From Lysobacterales bacterium (GTDB taxonomy: Bacteria > Pseudomonadota > Gammaproteobacteria > Xanthomonadales > SZUA-36): a DNA stretch of 22,389 nucleotides. The position numbers were made by a program, and so were the translations under genes. The stretch spans positions 1-22,389 of the forward strand of contig JABSSV010000164.1 in the NCBI GenBank assembly GCA_013213875.1, written 5' to 3'. Shown here one piece after another: positions 15,501 through 22,389 of the stretch (position 1 is its first letter; every line of letters starts with the position of its first letter). A model generated the notes under the pieces. That model had not been told where the DNA came from. It made no database searches and worked only from the letters and a program-made list of their open reading frames with translations.

Positions 15501-15695
15501 ATTCTCGAGACCTCGCTGCAGGCCTACCACCTCGTGCCCATGGCCATTTCCCTGGGCTTCGGAATCCTGTTCTCCACTTCCATCACCTTGCTGCTGGTGC
15601 CGTGCCTCTATCTGGTGCTGGAGGATGTGACCGGCTGGTTCTCCGGCTCCGGTCACAAGCAGCTGCCGGCCGCCGGCGATATGGCGGCAGACTAG
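12564..15695 (+). CDS. RND efflux transporter permease subunit
   Basis: A 1043-residue inner-membrane pump of the AcrB/HAE superfamily (PF00873). It has two 6-helix repeats, each with a large periplasmic loop. TM4 carries the proton-relay pair D404-D405 (GIVVDDAIVVGENV). In TM10 the AcrB lysine (K940) is absent. The motif reads SGVVVNGALIMV, with N932-G933 where related pumps of this branch have Asn-Asp. The drug or lipid substrate cannot be predicted. The GTG start at 12564 overlaps the adaptor stop. The gene ends 75 bases before the convergent hppA; the hairpin between them has a U-tract only on the hppA strand. Confidence 0.93.
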   Translation: MSTPAQPMGGAISWMVNNAVAANLLMIILLCGGAFTAWTMQKEVDPPYELHTVEVWVQYPGAAPEEVEQGIVLPLEEAVRGVWGIKEVTSSSNEGSGWLFLELVPGVDRMKVLQDVDQAVSQIRTFPADAERPQVYLEDYRREVMQIALFGDADPWTMRKLAEQVRDQLLNQAAISQVNLGNSLDYVTHVEIPSDRLRKYGLTLGEVADLIEASSQDIPAGSLESSSGEILLRVEERKEWADELAGIVLRSAPSGAPLTLGDVADIRDGFEETGFHSQFNRYPSVDLEIFRVGDQSPLEVAAAVQTVLADLDSTLPEGVNYRIDNNAADGFADRMSLLLENGLMAVLIILAILSVFLEVRLAFWIMMGMVIAFVGSIILLPWLGVSINMISMFGFLVALGIVVDDAIVVGENVYEYREQGLSNVAAALKGAREMAWPVTFSILTNIVAFIPLMTLPGYVGQYWWPLPVVVVTVLLFSLAEALFILPAHLAHVRERTHNRLTDSLHQTQRRLARAFADWVDTRYRPFLGLCLRHRYVTLTASIMLLVVSGAYAWSDHMGMVLMPELAADEIEAGIRLPTGTTRDQAARVAREVTEATHRMFQEHDLARVAEGIKTNVRGQSFVDVEIVMKPPDERAMSAREVIALWRDEIGDIDGVDQITFEAERGPGGWRDDISVDLSHTDVAVLEQASDQLLQRLEAFEATTDVSDSFVAGKTQLSFTLLPEGRALGLTPLAVGRQVRDAFFGAVALRYLRGTNEVEVRVKLPEAEREDLRSLDGFIMRTPDGMEVPLMDVVSVAEGQAFRSIDRRDGRRIVSVGTDVEPKSAAGRVLNVVQNEILPELRADYPGLTWTFEGSQAEIRESTASLYGGFALAMFAIYALLAIAFGSYLQPLIVMMAIPFGLVGAILGHMLLGEELSLMSMMGVVAVSGVVVNGALIMVHYANGQRREKGAAAAVLEAGTRRFRPIMLTTLTTFGGVTPIILETSLQAYHLVPMAISLGFGILFSTSITLLLVPCLYLVLEDVTGWFSGSGHKQLPAAGDMAAD

Positions 15696-15719
15696 CGGCC
15701 ATCGTCCGCCTGGCGAGCG

Positions 15720-15748
15720 CAAAAAAAAGGGGCCCGATTGGGCCCCTT
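15720..15748 (-). terminator. Strong intrinsic terminator of hppA
   Basis: A perfect 9-bp stem (15727-15735 AAGGGGCCC with 15740-15748) with a 4-base loop starts 22 bases after the hppA stop. On the minus strand it is followed by an unbroken T-run (the A-run from 15721 on the plus strand). On the plus strand there is no T-run, so it serves the upstream-convergent RND genes poorly if at all. Confidence 0.88.
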
Positions 15749-15770
15749 GCTGTATTACCGGAATGGGCGG

Positions 15771-17948
15771 TTAGCCGAGATACTTGAGCAGTACGCCGCC
15801 GTACTCAACAAAGAACGGTGCGAACACCAGGCTGAGAATGGCAGACAGCTTGATCAGAATGTTCAGCGAGGGTCCGGAGGTGTCCTTCAGCGGGTCACCG
15901 ACCGTATCACCGACCACTGCCGCCTTGTGCTCTTCGGAGCCTTTGCCGCCGTGGTTGCCCGCCTCGATAAATTTCTTGGCATTGTCCCAGGCGCCGCCGG
16001 AGTTTGAGGAACTGATGGCGAGTACGCCACCAGCCACCAGCGAGCCTGCAAGAATGCCGGCCACTGCCGATACGCCAAACAGCCAGCCTGCCACCAGCGG
16101 GGTGGCCATGATGAGAATGCCCGGAGCAATCATTTCGCGCAGGGCGGCTTTGGTGGAGATGTCCACGCACTGGGCGTAATCCGGCTCTCCCGTGCCTTCC
16201 ATAATGCCCGGGATATCACGGAACTGGCGGCGGACTTCCTCGATCATGTCAAAGGCCGCTTTACCCACCGATTTCATGGTCATGGCCGTGAACAGGAAGG
16301 GCAGCACCGCGCCGATAAACAGGCTGGTGTAGACCAGTGGGTCCAGCAGGTTAACGCTGACTTCCGGCAGGCCCTTGCTGATTAGCATGGCGTTGGATGC
16401 GGTCAGGAAGGCCGCGAACAGTGCCAGCGAGGTCAGAATGGCAGCGCCGATCGCGAAGCCCTTGCCGATGGCGGCCGTGGTGTTGCCAGCGGAATCCAGA
16501 ATGTCCGTGCGGCGCCGCACTTCTGATTCCAGTCCCACCATCTCGGCGATGCCGCCCGCGTTGTCGGCGACCGGGCCATAGGCGTCGATCATCAGGGCGA
16601 TCACCAGCGTACCCAGCATGCCCAGCGAGGCAATGGCTACGCCGTACATGCCGGCCAGTTGCCAGGAAACAAAGATACTGACAGCGATGCACAGATAGGG
16701 CAGCACGGTGGACTTATAGCCCAGCGCGAGGCCGTAAATGATGTTGGTCGCCACACCGGTTTCCGTGGACTTGGCCACTTCTTTTACCGGCGCATAGTTC
16801 TCTGAGGTGTAGTAGCCGGTGAGCAGTCCGACGGCTAGGCCGGCAATCAGGCCCGACAGGAAGCACCAGTAAACGCCCATATTGCTGTAGCTGTCGCCGC
16901 CCTCAAGGATTACAAAGGTGTCCGGGATCAGCATTTTCGTCAGCGGATACATGATCACGGCCATCAGCACGCTGGAGATGATCAGCAGCTTCATGAGCGC
17001 AGGCGCTACGTCGTCTTCGGTTTTCACGCCCACCAGCAGCTTGGTGATCAGGCTGACGGGAATGCCCACGGCGCTGATCAGAATCGGATAGAGCAGCGCG
17101 TTCGGATCACCGGCGAAGGCAATGGCAGAGATCACCATGGCCGCGCAGGTGGATTCGGCGCAGGAGCCAAACAGGTCAGCACCCATGCCCGCCACGTCAC
17201 CCACGTTGTCACCCACGTTGTCTGCAATAACGGCCGGATTGCGGGGGTCATCTTCAGGGATGCCCTGCTCAACCTTACCTACCAGGTCCGCGCCCACATC
17301 AGCGGCTTTCGTGAAGATGCCGCCGCCAACGCGCGCGAACAGTGCGATGGTAGAGCCGCCCAGGCCAAAGCCGGCGATCACTTCCATGAGCACGTGGTTG
17401 TTGTGCTGGCCAATGTCCGCCAGTGCCCAGCTCATGAACAGGTAAATCAGCACTAGGCCCAGAGTGGCCAGGCCTACCAGAGCAAAACCCATTACCGCAC
17501 CGGAGTTGATGGCTACCTTGTAGGCGCTGCCAATGTCTGCCTTGGCAGAGACCGTGGTGCGCGCGTTACCGGCCGTGGCAACTTTCATGCCGATGTAGCC
17601 GGAGGCGACCGAAATCAAGGCGCCAAAAAGAAATGCTACGGCCGTGTACCAGCCCATGACCTTGCCGGTGACTTCCGTATGGCTGGCGTCGTAGACGTTG
17701 TAGTTGATGACCAGGCCGATAAAGATGGCGAAGGCGACCATAAACACAAACAAGACGCGATACTCGGCCTTGAGAAAGGCCATGGCACCTTTGGCAATGG
17801 CGCCGTGAATAAACCTTAGGCGTGAGGCATCTTTCTCCTCAAGCCCGAGATCCAGGGGCACGCCGGTAACTTTCTTCATGTAGAAAAAGGCAATCACGAG
17901 GCCCAGTAGGGACAGAGCCGTTGTGAGGGTAAGGGTAAAACCTGTCAT
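15771..17948 (-). CDS. hppA: Membrane ion-pumping pyrophosphatase, K+-dependent type
   Basis: A 725-residue membrane pyrophosphatase with about 16 helices. It couples PPi hydrolysis to H+ and/or Na+ export across the inner membrane. The active-site blocks are intact: GGGIFTKAADVGADLVGKVE (208-227), DNVGDNVGD (243-251) and IDAYGPVADNAGG (454-466). The sequence GNTTAAIGKG has A492 and G495 at the two positions that separate K+-dependent (Ala, Gly) from K+-independent (Lys, Thr) enzymes. It should need K+. K+-dependent enzymes include Na+ pumps, dual Na+/H+ pumps and H+ pumps, and I cannot decide between them. The ATG at 17948 follows GGGAG at 10 bases. It is a single gene with its own terminator. 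Confidence 0.96.
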   Translation of the reverse strand: MTGFTLTLTTALSLLGLVIAFFYMKKVTGVPLDLGLEEKDASRLRFIHGAIAKGAMAFLKAEYRVLFVFMVAFAIFIGLVINYNVYDASHTEVTGKVMGWYTAVAFLFGALISVASGYIGMKVATAGNARTTVSAKADIGSAYKVAINSGAVMGFALVGLATLGLVLIYLFMSWALADIGQHNNHVLMEVIAGFGLGGSTIALFARVGGGIFTKAADVGADLVGKVEQGIPEDDPRNPAVIADNVGDNVGDVAGMGADLFGSCAESTCAAMVISAIAFAGDPNALLYPILISAVGIPVSLITKLLVGVKTEDDVAPALMKLLIISSVLMAVIMYPLTKMLIPDTFVILEGGDSYSNMGVYWCFLSGLIAGLAVGLLTGYYTSENYAPVKEVAKSTETGVATNIIYGLALGYKSTVLPYLCIAVSIFVSWQLAGMYGVAIASLGMLGTLVIALMIDAYGPVADNAGGIAEMVGLESEVRRRTDILDSAGNTTAAIGKGFAIGAAILTSLALFAAFLTASNAMLISKGLPEVSVNLLDPLVYTSLFIGAVLPFLFTAMTMKSVGKAAFDMIEEVRRQFRDIPGIMEGTGEPDYAQCVDISTKAALREMIAPGILIMATPLVAGWLFGVSAVAGILAGSLVAGGVLAISSSNSGGAWDNAKKFIEAGNHGGKGSEEHKAAVVGDTVGDPLKDTSGPSLNILIKLSAILSLVFAPFFVEYGGVLLKYLG

Positions 17949-17977
17949 CTCTTTCGTACTCCCTTTTGCGGTTTTGT

Positions 17978-17991
17978 GGATTTATAAATCC
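17978..17991. promoter_or_regulatory. Perfect 14-bp palindrome in the hppA upstream region
   Basis: GGATTTATAAATCC is a perfect palindrome 30 bases upstream of the hppA ATG and supplies the only AT-rich, -10-like sequence there. On the minus strand TTGGCT lies 18 bases before TTTATA, a weak promoter pair. A repressor dimer bound here would block hppA. Confidence 0.35.
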
Positions 17992-18014
17992 GCCGCACTG
18001 TATCACAGCCAAGC

Positions 18015-18028
18015 AAAAGTGCACTTTT
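18015..18028. promoter_or_regulatory. Second perfect 14-bp palindrome between hppA and the flavoprotein operon
   Basis: AAAAGTGCACTTTT is a perfect palindrome lying 67-80 bases upstream of hppA and 94-107 upstream of the first flavoprotein gene. A related copy, GTGCTTTT, follows at 18031-18038. It is a candidate operator for either divergent unit. No clear sigma-70 promoter is visible for the flavoprotein gene in this 173-base gap. Confidence 0.35.
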
Positions 18029-18121
18029 CAGTGCTTTTGGCGACAAAATTCCCGCCGCAGCGCGAAATTTTCACCCTTCGCCTCTGGTCTCTGACCAGCG
18101 CTGCCGGTAGCATCGAACGCC

Positions 18122-19735
18122 ATGCAACGATATGACGCTATCGTGGTCGGCGCAGGCCACAACGGGTTGACCAATGCGGCCTTTCTGGCGAAAGCCGGTC
18201 TGGATGTTTTGGTGCTGGAGAAAAATGACCATACGGGCGGTGCCACCGTGAGCCGTGAGTTGCATACGGGCTGGAAATACTCCAACTGCTCCTATGTCTG
18301 CAGCCTGTTTCGACCGGAAATCTATCAGGCCCTGGACCTCGGGCGGCATGGCCTGAAGGTGATCCCCCTTACAGCCAGCATGACCTTCAAGCAGGATGGT
18401 GATTATTTCGGCAGCTACTACGATCCGCATGTGCGGCGTCGCGAATTGATGCGGCATAGCCTGCGGGATGCGGATGCGGCGGTGCGCTTCGATGCTGATG
18501 TCATGCGCTGGTGCAAGCTGATCCGTAACTTTCTGCTGCGCACGCCGCCGGATCCGGGTTCTTTCCGGCCGCGCGATTTTATGGAATTTGCCTGGCTGCT
18601 GAAAAAGTTCTACGAACTCAGCGAGGCGCAGATTTACGAATTTATTCGCTTCTTCACCATGTCCATCGCCGAGTATCTTGAGAACTATTTCGAGAACGAG
18701 GCGATCCTCGCGCATTATTCCGGGGGCAGCATTATCGGTACCGGTCTCGGGGTTTATTCACCGGGTACGGCCTATGTGCTGCTGCACCATGCCATGGGCG
18801 ATGTGGACGGTAATGTGGGTGCCTGGGGTTTCGCCCGGGGCGGTATGGGCGCCGTATCGGGCGCCCTGGCTTCTGCGCTGCAGGCGCATGGTGGCAGCAT
18901 CCGCACTAATGCCAAGGTCGATCAGATCCTCATTCGCGGTGGCCGCACGGCCGGTGTCCGACTGGAAAGCGGTGAGGAAATTCATGCTCCCGTGGTGGTT
19001 TCCAATCTCGACGCGCGGCGTACCTTCACCCAGGTCATGGATGAGAATGATGTGCCGCCGGCAGTGCTTAAGGCCGCGCGCCAGTTCAAGATTCGAGGCT
19101 CGTCTGGCAAGGTCAACATTGCCCTTGATGGCATGCCCAGTTTTCCTGCCCTGCCGAAGGATTCACCGCTAACGCTGGGGCATATGCATTTCACTGACAC
19201 GCTGGAGCGGCTTGAGCGCGCCTATGATGACTGGAAGGAGGACCGCTGGTCTGCCGATCCTTACTGCGACACGCTCATACCCACCCAGTACGACCCCACC
19301 ATGTCGCCGCCGGGCAAACACATGATGACCGTGTTCGTGCAGTACTGCCCGGTGCAGCCGGAGGGCGGCTGGACCGATGCCAAGCGCGATGCCTTTGGCC
19401 AGGTGGTGATTGATCAGATTGCCGAGTACAGCCCGGATTTCAAAGATTTGCTGTTGCATGCGGAAATTCGCACGCCGCGGGAACTGGAAAACGAGGTAGG
19501 TCTCACGGAAGGCAATATTTTCCAGGGTGAGCTGACCTTTGATCAGTTGCTCTTTAACCGCCCCTTCCCCGGCTACGCGCAGTATCGCGGCCCGGCCAAA
19601 GGGTTCTATATGTGTGGCTCCTCTACCCATCCCGGGGGCGGCGTCATGGGCGCGCCGGGCGCCAACGCTGCGCGCGAGATTCTCCGCGACCTGCGCAAGC
19701 CTGATAGTACGCCGGAGGCCTTTAGCGATGACTGA
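18122..19735 (+). CDS. FAD-dependent oxidoreductase, PYROXD2/CrtI-like (first copy)
   Basis: A 537-residue flavoprotein of the phytoene-desaturase-like/PYROXD2 group. The N-terminal FAD-binding Rossmann motif is VVGAGHNG (G10, G12, G15), with the acidic ribose ligand in VLEKNDHTGG. The C-terminal FAD motif typical of CrtI-type enzymes is GFYMCGSSTHPGGGVMG. There is no signal peptide. The family's reaction is poorly defined. Carotenoid desaturation is unlikely because no carotenoid synthesis gene lies nearby and the next genes are a paralogue and a GcvT-type protein. The ATG at 18122 is chosen from the conserved N-terminus; no clear ribosome site is present. The stop overlaps the next gene by 8 nt. 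Confidence 0.88.
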   Translation: MQRYDAIVVGAGHNGLTNAAFLAKAGLDVLVLEKNDHTGGATVSRELHTGWKYSNCSYVCSLFRPEIYQALDLGRHGLKVIPLTASMTFKQDGDYFGSYYDPHVRRRELMRHSLRDADAAVRFDADVMRWCKLIRNFLLRTPPDPGSFRPRDFMEFAWLLKKFYELSEAQIYEFIRFFTMSIAEYLENYFENEAILAHYSGGSIIGTGLGVYSPGTAYVLLHHAMGDVDGNVGAWGFARGGMGAVSGALASALQAHGGSIRTNAKVDQILIRGGRTAGVRLESGEEIHAPVVVSNLDARRTFTQVMDENDVPPAVLKAARQFKIRGSSGKVNIALDGMPSFPALPKDSPLTLGHMHFTDTLERLERAYDDWKEDRWSADPYCDTLIPTQYDPTMSPPGKHMMTVFVQYCPVQPEGGWTDAKRDAFGQVVIDQIAEYSPDFKDLLLHAEIRTPRELENEVGLTEGNIFQGELTFDQLLFNRPFPGYAQYRGPAKGFYMCGSSTHPGGGVMGAPGANAAREILRDLRKPDSTPEAFSDD

Positions 19736-21275
19736 TGCAATCGTAATCGGCGCCGGCCATAACGGTCTCGTCTGCGCTACTCTGCTGGCCCGCGCCGGCC
19801 ATTCGGTGGTCTTGCTAGAGGCCGCGGAAGAGGTCGGTGGCATGGCCCGTGGCCTGGCCTTTGGCGATGGCTACCGCGCACCCACCGCGCCTTTTGCCTA
19901 TCCCCTGGATCCGGATTTGTGTCGCCAGCTTGATCTGGCCGCGCACGGATACCAGGCCGGCACGCCGGTAGCGACGGTCGCCTTGGCAGCGGATGGCCGC
20001 CATCTGACCCTGCATGAGGACCGGCTCGAAGGTGTTGATATTCCCGCCGAGGATCAGGCCGCATGGCCTGCTTTTCGGCAGCAGGCGGATGACTTTCTGG
20101 AGGCGCTGGCGCCCCTGTTTGGCCGGCCGCCGCCGCGGCTCAAGGATTTCTCCAGCGCCGATCGCAACACGCTGATGAAACTGGCCTGGAAAATTCGCTT
20201 TGGCCTGGGTCGCGAGCGCATGTATGAATTCCTGCGCCTGCTGGCTATGAATATCTATGACGTGCTGGACGACGGATTTACCGACCCGCGGTTGAAGGGC
20301 GCGCTGGCCGCAGATGCGGTGCTGGGCTGTCAAATGGGGCCCCGTACCCCGGGCACGGTGATGAGCTGGTTGCAGCGCCGCTTTCCGGCGCGCCATGGTG
20401 CCCTGTCTGCCGTGCGAACCGGTGCAGGCAATCTGAGCGATGCGCTACTGGCCGCTGCGCAGGCGGCGGGTGTCCAGGTGCGCCAAGGCCAGCCCGTGCA
20501 ACAAATTTCCGTCGACCGCAGCCAGGTCACCGGTGTGGTGCTGGCAGATGGCGAGACACTGAGTAGCGGCCGCGTGGTTTCTGCGCTTGACCCGCGGGCG
20601 ACCTTTGGCTGCCTGGTGGGCGCCCCGGCACTGGACGCTCAGTTTGCCCAGCGCGCCCGGCAGATTCGCGGCGAGGGCGTGGTGGCCCAGCTCCATCTGG
20701 GGCTGCGTGAGCGGCCGGCTTTTGCCGGTCTGGATGCGGACCAGCATGGACAGCGCCTGCTGTTCGCTCCCGATGCTCGCTACGTAGAGCGGTCCTTCAA
20801 CGGCTCCAAATACGGCGAAGCTGCCGCGGAGCCGGTGCTGGAAATTGCGCTGCCCAGCGAGCACGAGACGGAACTGGCGCCAGCGGGGCATCATGTGATG
20901 AGCGTTAATGTCAGCGCTATGCCCTATAGCCTGAAGGGCGGCTGGGACGCTCACAAGGCGGCGCTGCAGGAGCAGCTGCTGGATCAGCTGGAAGGCCTGG
21001 CCCCGGGCTTGCGTGAGCAGGTGGTGGTCGCTGAATTCCTCTCGCCGGTCGATATCGAAGCGCGCACCGGCGCGGTACGGGGTCACTGGCACCATGGGGA
21101 GCTTACGCTACACCAGTCCTTCATGATGCGTCCCCTCTACGGGGCGGCCCAGTATCAGACGCCGGTTGCCGGTCTGTACCTGTGCAGCGCCGGCGCACAC
21201 CCCGGCGGCGGTGTTCACGGGCTGCCGGGCAAGCTGGCCGCGCAGCGGGTGCTGGCCACGGGAAGTGCTGCATGA
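19728..21275 (+). CDS. FAD-dependent oxidoreductase, PYROXD2/CrtI-like (second copy)
   Basis: A 515-residue paralogue of the preceding gene with the same layout. It has IVIGAGHNG near the N-terminus, VLLEAAEEVGG as the ribose-binding region, and GLYLCSAGAHPGGGVHG at the C-terminus. The middle regions differ clearly, so this is an old duplication rather than a recent repeat. It may form a heteromer or act on a successive intermediate. The ATG at 19728 is preferred over the open frame extending upstream to 19539. GGAGG lies 9 bases before it, and the FAD motif begins a few residues later, as in the first copy. It overlaps the genes on both sides (8 and 4 nt), which implies translational coupling. 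Confidence 0.88.
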   Translation: MTDAIVIGAGHNGLVCATLLARAGHSVVLLEAAEEVGGMARGLAFGDGYRAPTAPFAYPLDPDLCRQLDLAAHGYQAGTPVATVALAADGRHLTLHEDRLEGVDIPAEDQAAWPAFRQQADDFLEALAPLFGRPPPRLKDFSSADRNTLMKLAWKIRFGLGRERMYEFLRLLAMNIYDVLDDGFTDPRLKGALAADAVLGCQMGPRTPGTVMSWLQRRFPARHGALSAVRTGAGNLSDALLAAAQAAGVQVRQGQPVQQISVDRSQVTGVVLADGETLSSGRVVSALDPRATFGCLVGAPALDAQFAQRARQIRGEGVVAQLHLGLRERPAFAGLDADQHGQRLLFAPDARYVERSFNGSKYGEAAAEPVLEIALPSEHETELAPAGHHVMSVNVSAMPYSLKGGWDAHKAALQEQLLDQLEGLAPGLREQVVVAEFLSPVDIEARTGAVRGHWHHGELTLHQSFMMRPLYGAAQYQTPVAGLYLCSAGAHPGGGVHGLPGKLAAQRVLATGSAA

Positions 21276-22389
21276 AACTGGAACATGAACATTTTCGCCA
21301 GGCACTGCAGGGCTCGGCCTTTCTTGGTCGCATGGAGTCTCTGTCAAACACGGAGAACTGGGCCAGCTGGAACGGCTACAAGGTGCCGCGCGTGGTGGAC
21401 AAGCTGTCTACGGAATATTTCGCGGTGCGCAGCGGCTGTGCGGTCATGGACCTCACGCCCATGGAGAAATACCGCATCCGTGGCGCGGGCGCGCGGGCCT
21501 TTTTGGATCGCCTGGTGACACGCGATCTGGCCAAGCTGCGCCCCGGGCGCGTGAGCTACGTGATCTGGTGTAACGACGAAGGCAAGGTGATTGATGATGG
21601 CACCGTGTTCCAACTGGGGGAGCAGGACTATCGCCTCTGTGCCCAGCATCATCAGTTGGATTGGCTGCTGACCTCCGCCGTAGGCTTTGAAGTCACCATT
21701 GAGGTGGAGACCCACGCGGTGCCGGCGCTGGCCGTGCAGGGGCCGACCAGTTGTTCCGTGCTGCAGCAAGCTGGCCTGGAGGGTATTGAGACGCTTAAGC
21801 CTTTCGATGTGAAGGAACTGCGGTTGGCCGGTGCGCCGGTGCTGGTTTCGCGCACGGGCTACACAGGCGATCTGGGCTATGAGCTGTGGTTTCAGCCCGA
21901 GCATGCCCTGGCCGGCTGGGACACCATCTTTGCCGTGCAGGGCCTTTACGACATTCATGCCATGGGCCTGGATGCGCTGGAAATGGTGCGCATCGAAGCC
22001 GGGTTCATCATGCCCGGCTTTGATTTCAACTGCGCCGAAGCTACCGTCCGGGCCGGTCATGACCGCACGCCGGACGAGGTGGGTTTGGGCTGGTTGGTAC
22101 AGGCTGACAAAGGGCACTTTACCGGCCGGCAAGCCATTCTTGCGGCGCGGAAAAAACCACTGCAGCGGCTGCTGAGCAAGCTGGTGGTGGAAGGCAACAA
22201 GCCCGTGGGGGAAGCCTTTGTCTACGCTGGCAAGGACGGCAAACAGGTGGGTGAGGTCAAATGCACCACCTGGTCACCGGTGTTGAAGGCCAACCTTGCG
22301 CTGGCCGATATCGAGTGTCAGCGCGGCGAGCTGCCGCCCGACCTCTGGGCCCGCTTTGACTACCAGCGTGAGCTCAAGTGGCATACGGC
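21272..22389 (+). CDS. GcvT-fold aminomethyltransferase/demethylase family protein (3' end outside the window)
   Basis: An open frame of at least 372 codons with no stop before the window ends. It belongs to the folate-binding GcvT family (PF01571, then the C-terminal barrel PF08669). Family landmarks are VIDDGTVF (D108-D109, the catalytic aspartate region), RTGYTGDLGYELW (194-206) and LEMVRIEAGF (236-245). Members take a methyl or methylene group from an amine, sulfonium or ether donor onto tetrahydrofolate: GcvT, DmdA, LigM, and the C-terminal domain of dimethylglycine dehydrogenase. It is not clearly any one of these. The start ATG overlaps the preceding stop (ATGA). Most of the protein is present, judged by the roughly 365-400 residues usual for single-domain members. 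Confidence 0.85.
   Translation, partial: MKLEHEHFRQALQGSAFLGRMESLSNTENWASWNGYKVPRVVDKLSTEYFAVRSGCAVMDLTPMEKYRIRGAGARAFLDRLVTRDLAKLRPGRVSYVIWCNDEGKVIDDGTVFQLGEQDYRLCAQHHQLDWLLTSAVGFEVTIEVETHAVPALAVQGPTSCSVLQQAGLEGIETLKPFDVKELRLAGAPVLVSRTGYTGDLGYELWFQPEHALAGWDTIFAVQGLYDIHAMGLDALEMVRIEAGFIMPGFDFNCAEATVRAGHDRTPDEVGLGWLVQADKGHFTGRQAILAARKKPLQRLLSKLVVEGNKPVGEAFVYAGKDGKQVGEVKCTTWSPVLKANLALADIECQRGELPPDLWARFDYQRELKWHT

Noticed and set aside
19169..21095. Minus-strand open frames of about 190-220 codons opposite the flavoprotein genes
   Set aside because: The plus-strand frames carry both FAD motifs. The antisense frames are low in recognisable content and are explained by high GC.
18122..21275. Carotenoid desaturase pair (crtI-like genes)
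   Set aside because: The C-terminal FAD motif is shared with CrtI, but no crtB, crtE or crtY-like gene is near and the pair is coupled to a GcvT-type gene. PYROXD2-like is the safer label.
1..22389. Mobile element, phage, toxin-antitoxin or defence island
   Set aside because: No transposase, integrase, terminal repeats, tRNA-linked attachment site, CRISPR repeats or defence-type domains were seen. Gene content and composition look chromosomal throughout.

Overview
The window is ordinary-looking, gene-dense, GC-rich chromosomal DNA from a Gram-negative bacterium. It is most likely a gammaproteobacterium, probably aquatic or marine. The support is a TalB-type transaldolase with the E. coli active-site numbering, a hemP gene with a Fur box, TorF-type and TonB-dependent outer-membrane proteins, an RND efflux pair, a membrane pyrophosphatase and a class D-like sortase. 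I cannot place it to genus from the sequence alone. I see no rRNA, tRNA, CRISPR array, insertion sequence, phage gene or integrase. No intergenic stretch exceeds 300 bases.

Layout, left to right. (1) 1-1617, minus strand: a pirin-family cupin with a large inverted repeat over its promoter and start codon, then a small TorF-type outer-membrane porin. (2) 1778-4372, minus strand: an iron-regulated heme/iron uptake unit. hemP lies behind a Fur box and is followed by a 727-residue TonB-dependent receptor. Two stem-loop terminators and a further nested inverted repeat follow. (3) 4509-8553, minus strand: an SDR oxidoreductase resembling DHRS12, a secreted M24-type metallopeptidase homologue, and a sulfatase with a lipobox that overlaps the peptidase gene. 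(4) 8726-10572, plus strand: transaldolase and a Cof-type HAD phosphatase. (5) 10569-11201, minus strand: a class D-like sortase whose stop codon shares the palindrome CTAG with the stop of the HAD gene. (6) 11323-15695, plus strand: an RND efflux adaptor and pump joined by a GTGA overlap. (7) 15771-17948, minus strand: hppA, a membrane pyrophosphatase with the K+-dependent signature, ending at a strong terminator. (8) 18122-22389, plus strand: two tandem PYROXD2/CrtI-like flavoproteins and a GcvT-type folate-dependent protein. Their coding regions overlap by 8 and 4 nt, and the last runs off the window.

The best candidate for an undescribed system is region 8. Two diverged flavoproteins of poorly characterised function are translationally coupled to a GcvT-fold protein. 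In dimethylglycine and sarcosine dehydrogenases a flavin oxidase domain is coupled to a GcvT domain that passes one-carbon units to tetrahydrofolate. Here the oxidase fold differs. An oxidative, folate-linked demethylation or one-carbon route is a reasonable but unproven reading.

The second most interesting area is regulation of the heme operon. A near-consensus promoter places the hemP transcript start at its own ATG (leaderless), the Fur box covers the -10, and a run of eight C/G pairs abuts the -35. The receptor lacks the usual heme-ligand histidines.
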